Shown: positions 38,439-41,177 of the stretch, piece by piece
Layout: the number at the start of each line of letters is the position of its first letter
Position numbering within the stretch: the stretch's first letter is position 1
NCBI GenBank assembly: GCA_022841885.1
Contig: JALHQP010000005.1
Span: 1-41,177 of the forward strand
Length of the DNA: 41,177 nucleotides
Source: Aquincola sp.
GTDB taxonomy: Bacteria; Pseudomonadota; Gammaproteobacteria; Burkholderiales; Burkholderiaceae_C
Direction: 5' to 3'
The notes under the pieces: generated by a model
Told to the model about the DNA's origin: nothing
Database searches by the model: none
What the model saw: the letters and a program-made list of their open reading frames with translations, nothing else
Position numbers and translations under genes: made by a program

Positions 38439-38917
38439 ACAAGCGCCAGATCAATTGCGGCATCCTGCGACAGAGCCGCCGATCCAGGGTGCAGGGCTTC
38501 ATGCTGCTCGAAGTCCTTGTCGCCCTGCTGATCTTCATGGTCGGCTCGCTGGGCATCGTGGGGTTGCAGGCAGCGATGACCAAGGCGCAGACGGGCTCCA
38601 AGTTTCGGGCCGATGCCTCGTTCCTCGCGCAGCGGCTGATCGGAAACATGTGGTCCGACCGCTCGGGCCTGACCAACTACAACGCCGCGAACTGCGCCTC
38701 GCACACCCGCTGCAACGAGTGGGTGGCCGAGGTCGCACGGGCACTGCCGAACGGTGCGGCCACGGTGACCGTCGCGGCACTGCCGGACGGCACCGACCCC
38801 TCCACGGGCCTGGTCGTTGCGGCCGACGTGACGGTGACCATCACCTGGGCGCCGCCCAATGAGGAGCAGCGCACCTACACGACCACCTCGTCCGTCTCCA
38901 GCAGGAGCCCGACATGA
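38435..38917 (+). CDS. pilV: Minor pilin PilV
   Basis: The 160-residue prepilin has a basic leader (MNKRQINCGILRQSRRSRVQG), cleavage at Gly21/Phe22 and the helix FMLLEVLVALLIFMVGSLGIVGLQ with Glu26 (mature Glu5). SLGIVGLQ followed by a short globular region rich in Thr/Val is characteristic of PilV. Two Cys residues lie close together in NCASHTRCNEW. It is expected in the minor-pilin priming complex with FimT/U, PilW, PilX and PilY1. ATGA overlaps couple it to fimT upstream and pilW downstream. Confidence 0.92.
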   Translation: MNKRQINCGILRQSRRSRVQGFMLLEVLVALLIFMVGSLGIVGLQAAMTKAQTGSKFRADASFLAQRLIGNMWSDRSGLTNYNAANCASHTRCNEWVAEVARALPNGAATVTVAALPDGTDPSTGLVVAADVTVTITWAPPNEEQRTYTTTSSVSSRSPT

Positions 38918-40050
38918 AGCCCGTCGCCACTGCGTGCGCCTCGAACGCCAGCCGCCAGCGCGGCGTCACGCTGGTCGAGGTCATGGTCGGCATGCTGCTT
39001 GGCATGCTGGCCGTGCTGCTGATCAGCCAGGTGCTGCTGACGTCCGAAGGCCAGAAGCGCACCACGACCGGCGGTTCCGACGCCCAGGTCAACGGCGCGC
39101 TCGCCCTGTACAGCGTCCAGCGCGACCTGCAGATGTCGGGCTATGGCCTGACCAGCAGCCCGGACGTGATCGGCTGCCCCATCAGCGCCCGCTACAACGG
39201 TGCCAGCCCCACCGGGTTCGCTGCGGCGCTGGTACCGGTGCAGATCACGCCCGAAGCGTCGCGCCCGACCGGCAGTGTCGGCGACTCGATCCGCATGCTG
39301 GCCAGCTCGAAGCCCTCGTACGCGGTGCCGACGCGGGTGATTCCTCCCGCCTACGCGGTCGGCAACACCGAGTTCCCCGTGCGAGCGGCGCTCGGCTTTG
39401 CGCAGAACGATCTGGCCCTGGTGGCCAGCAACTCGACGCAGCCCTGCTGGGTGTTCCAGGTCACCGGTGCGCCCACGGCGCGGGCGCTGCCGCGCGTCAA
39501 CAACGCGAACTGGAACCCGGCCAACTCGCCGGACGTGGCCTATGCCGATGGTGCGGTGCTGATGAACCTGGGCACGCTGGTCGACAACCGCTACGAGATC
39601 GGCACCGGCACCAACGTGCTGCAGGTCTCGAGCTTCGACGTCGCCAACCCGACGACGCGCGTCGTGCGCGACCTGCAGCCGGACATCGTGAACCTGCGCG
39701 CCTTCTACGGCCGGGACACCACGGTGCCGCCGGACGGGGTTATCGATACCTTCGACCAGACGACGCCGACCACCAACGCGGGTTGGTTGCGTGTGCTCGC
39801 GGTGCGTGTGGTCCTGGTGGCGCGCAGCTCCACCTGGGAAAAAGAGATGGTCACGACCGCCAACCCCGAGTGGTCGGTCGGCACCACGCCGGCCGTCGCT
39901 GGCGCGACCACCTGCACCTCGGGCACCGGTGAGTGCATCACGATCGACGTCGGTGCCGGCGTCGTGGGCGATGTCGAAGCCAAGCACCACCGCTACAAGG
40001 TCTTCGACACCGTGATCCCGCTGCGCAACATGCTGTGGAGCTCCCAGTGA
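38914..40050 (+). CDS. pilW: Minor pilin PilW
   Basis: The 378-residue prepilin has a leader ending RQRG (Gly17) before VTLVEVMVGMLLGMLAVLLISQVLL, with mature Glu5 at Glu22. The segment VNGALALYSVQRDLQMSGYG is the typical PilW sequence after the N-terminal helix. The long C-terminal beta-rich domain is variable, and the protein is larger than P. aeruginosa PilW (~270) but in the range seen in Burkholderiales. It starts by an ATGA overlap with pilV and ends by a GTGA overlap with pilX, so its dose is probably tied to both. Confidence 0.92.
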   Translation: MKPVATACASNASRQRGVTLVEVMVGMLLGMLAVLLISQVLLTSEGQKRTTTGGSDAQVNGALALYSVQRDLQMSGYGLTSSPDVIGCPISARYNGASPTGFAAALVPVQITPEASRPTGSVGDSIRMLASSKPSYAVPTRVIPPAYAVGNTEFPVRAALGFAQNDLALVASNSTQPCWVFQVTGAPTARALPRVNNANWNPANSPDVAYADGAVLMNLGTLVDNRYEIGTGTNVLQVSSFDVANPTTRVVRDLQPDIVNLRAFYGRDTTVPPDGVIDTFDQTTPTTNAGWLRVLAVRVVLVARSSTWEKEMVTTANPEWSVGTTPAVAGATTCTSGTGECITIDVGAGVVGDVEAKHHRYKVFDTVIPLRNMLWSSQ

Positions 40051-40712
40051 AACGTTTCCTCCCTGCCCGCGCCCAGCGAGGTGTCTCGCTGCTGTTCGCC
40101 CTCCTGGCCTTGGCGGCCATCTCGCTGGCGGCGGTCGCCCTGGTCCGCTCGGTCGATTCCGGCACGCTGCTGATCGGCAACCTGAGCTTCAAGCAGGACG
40201 CCACCAGCGCGGCCGACCGGGTGGCCGAGACGGCGCGTACCTGGCTCATGGCGCCGGGCCGCGACCTGACCAACGACTCCACGGCAGGCCTGGGCTACTA
40301 CGCGAGCTCGCAGGACAACCTCGACCCGACCGGCCGCCTCACCAGTTCCAGCAACCCGATGGCCGTGGTGAACTGGGGCGACGCCGACAGCTGCGCCTGC
40401 CTGTCGACGTCGCCGGCCACCTGCTCGTCGTGCAGCCGGCTGCCCTCGGACGAGATCACCTTGAACGGCGGCGCGGTGCGCGCCCGCTACCTGATCACGC
40501 GGCTGTGCCCGGCGACCGGCGCGGTGGTGTCCACCAATGCCTGCGCCCAGCCCGCCGCGAGCGCGCTGACCACCGCGAAGAGCCGCGGCGAAGTGCGCGT
40601 GGGCACGGAAACGCGACCCGCCGAGACGGCCCAGGTGCCGTACTACCGGATCATCGTCCGCACGGTGAGCGGCCGCAACACAGTCAGCTTTACAGAGACC
40701 GTCATCTACTGA
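40047..40712 (+). CDS. pilX: Minor pilin PilX
   Basis: The 221-residue protein has an N-terminal leader MKRFLPARAQRG, then VSLLFALLALAAISLAAVALVRSV, the PilX_N-type helix. Mature position 5 is Phe, not Glu, as is common in PilX. A cysteine cluster occurs in SCACLSTSPATCSSC, in the middle of the globular domain. The C-terminus ends in a strand with YYRIIVRTVSGRNTVSF. The GTG start at 40047 overlaps the pilW stop. pilY1 follows after 24 bases with a GGGAGAG ribosome binding site. Confidence 0.9.
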   Translation: MKRFLPARAQRGVSLLFALLALAAISLAAVALVRSVDSGTLLIGNLSFKQDATSAADRVAETARTWLMAPGRDLTNDSTAGLGYYASSQDNLDPTGRLTSSSNPMAVVNWGDADSCACLSTSPATCSSCSRLPSDEITLNGGAVRARYLITRLCPATGAVVSTNACAQPAASALTTAKSRGEVRVGTETRPAETAQVPYYRIIVRTVSGRNTVSFTETVIY

Positions 40713-40736
40713 CGCGCCAAGGGAGAGACAACAATC

Positions 40737-41177
40737 ATGAGCAGCCCCCGACTTTCACCCACGCGGTACCGCCCTCTGATGCGCGGCCTTGTGACGGCGC
40801 TGGCAGCCATGGCACTGGCCCCGTCGGCCTTCGGTCAGTTGACCGACATTGCGTCGACGCCGCTGACCACCTCGACACCGAACCAGGTCAAGCCGAACCT
40901 GCTGTTCATCCTCGACGATTCGGGATCGATGGCCCGGGACTACATGCCCGACGAGGCCAACTACAGCAACAGCAAGTACGGGCGCCATGCGTCGCAGTGC
41001 AACGGCCTGGCCTACAACCCATCGACGACCTACCGCCTGCCGGTCGACTCGTCCGGCGCCGACTACCCGGCGGGCACGTTCACCTTTCCGTCCGGCAACG
41101 ACCTCAACAATGTCCGCAGCGTCATCTCGGCCGCCCCGACGATCGGGACGGGCAGCTTCACGCTGACCCTGAGCGGC
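40737..41177 (+). CDS. pilY1: Pilus tip adhesin/assembly factor PilY1 (N-terminal part, cut by window end)
   Basis: The frame from ATG 40737 stays open for 147 codons to the window edge. The signal peptide is MSSPRLSPTRYRPLMRGLVTALAAMALAPSAFG, cleaved before QLTDIAS. NLLFILDDSGSMARDYM carries a von Willebrand A-type MIDAS motif D-x-S-x-S (Asp60, Ser62, Ser64). The following QCNGLAYNPSTTYRLPVD is typical of betaproteobacterial PilY1. Full-length PilY1 is usually over 1000 residues with a C-terminal beta-propeller, not in this window. GGGAGAG lies about 10 bases before the start. PilY1 works with the minor pilins encoded just upstream. Confidence 0.93.
   Translation, partial: MSSPRLSPTRYRPLMRGLVTALAAMALAPSAFGQLTDIASTPLTTSTPNQVKPNLLFILDDSGSMARDYMPDEANYSNSKYGRHASQCNGLAYNPSTTYRLPVDSSGADYPAGTFTFPSGNDLNNVRSVISAAPTIGTGSFTLTLSG

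Overview
The window is a high-GC (roughly two-thirds G+C) chromosomal segment of a betaproteobacterium. Gene order and protein style fit Burkholderiales, most likely the Rubrivivax/Leptothrix/Methylibium-like or Comamonadaceae lineages. This placement is inferred from conserved gene blocks (lptM-lysA next to cyaY and the PBP1a gene, pilMNOPQ followed by aroK-aroB-dgt, gltBD) and Omp32-type porins; no 16S gene is present. Almost all of it is coding, with many GTG starts and ATGA/GTGA overlaps. I see no tRNA, rRNA, CRISPR array, prophage or intact insertion sequence.

Layout. 1-4 kb: the end of a proline-rich protein, a divergent CobT-like protein (minus), threonine dehydratase ilvA (minus), an OsmC-family protein (plus) and the ubiquinone hydroxylase coq7 (minus). 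4.2-7.4 kb: two trimeric porins, each followed by a strong hairpin terminator, then a DUF3047-like lipoprotein. 7.5-15.8 kb: a dipeptide/oligopeptide ABC transporter operon with two paralogous 526-residue binding proteins, two permeases, two ATPases and an M20 amidohydrolase embedded in it. 15.8-17.6 kb: lysA and the tiny lipoprotein lptM on minus, divergent from frataxin cyaY. 17.6-20 kb: PBP1a on minus, divergent from the pil operon.

20.3-27.1 kb: the type IV pilus alignment and secretin operon pilM-N-O-P-Q. It continues by a GTGA overlap into an unusual glycine-rich lipoprotein whose C-terminal domain resembles the YfaP/DUF2135 type. 27.1-30.7 kb: aroK, aroB, dgt and a RAYT/Y1-transposase-like gene that has lost its catalytic histidines and tyrosine, followed by a short REP-like motif pair. 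30.8-37.0 kb: glutamate synthase gltB and gltD. 37.3-41.2 kb: a translationally coupled pilin/minor pilin operon (pilE-like, fimT/gspH, pilV, pilW, pilX) and the start of pilY1, cut by the window edge.

How the genes work together. The two pil blocks complement each other: the first builds the inner-membrane platform and outer-membrane pore, the second supplies the pilin, priming minor pilins and PilY1 tip protein. PBP1a beside pilMNOPQ is a common proteobacterial arrangement. aroK/aroB, lysA, ilvA and gltBD are amino-acid biosynthesis housekeeping genes. The most unusual items are the pilQ-coupled lipoprotein, the catalytically dead RAYT-like protein in the aroKB-dgt operon, the CobT homologue lacking both catalytic glutamates, and the double-receptor peptide transporter with its embedded amidohydrolase.
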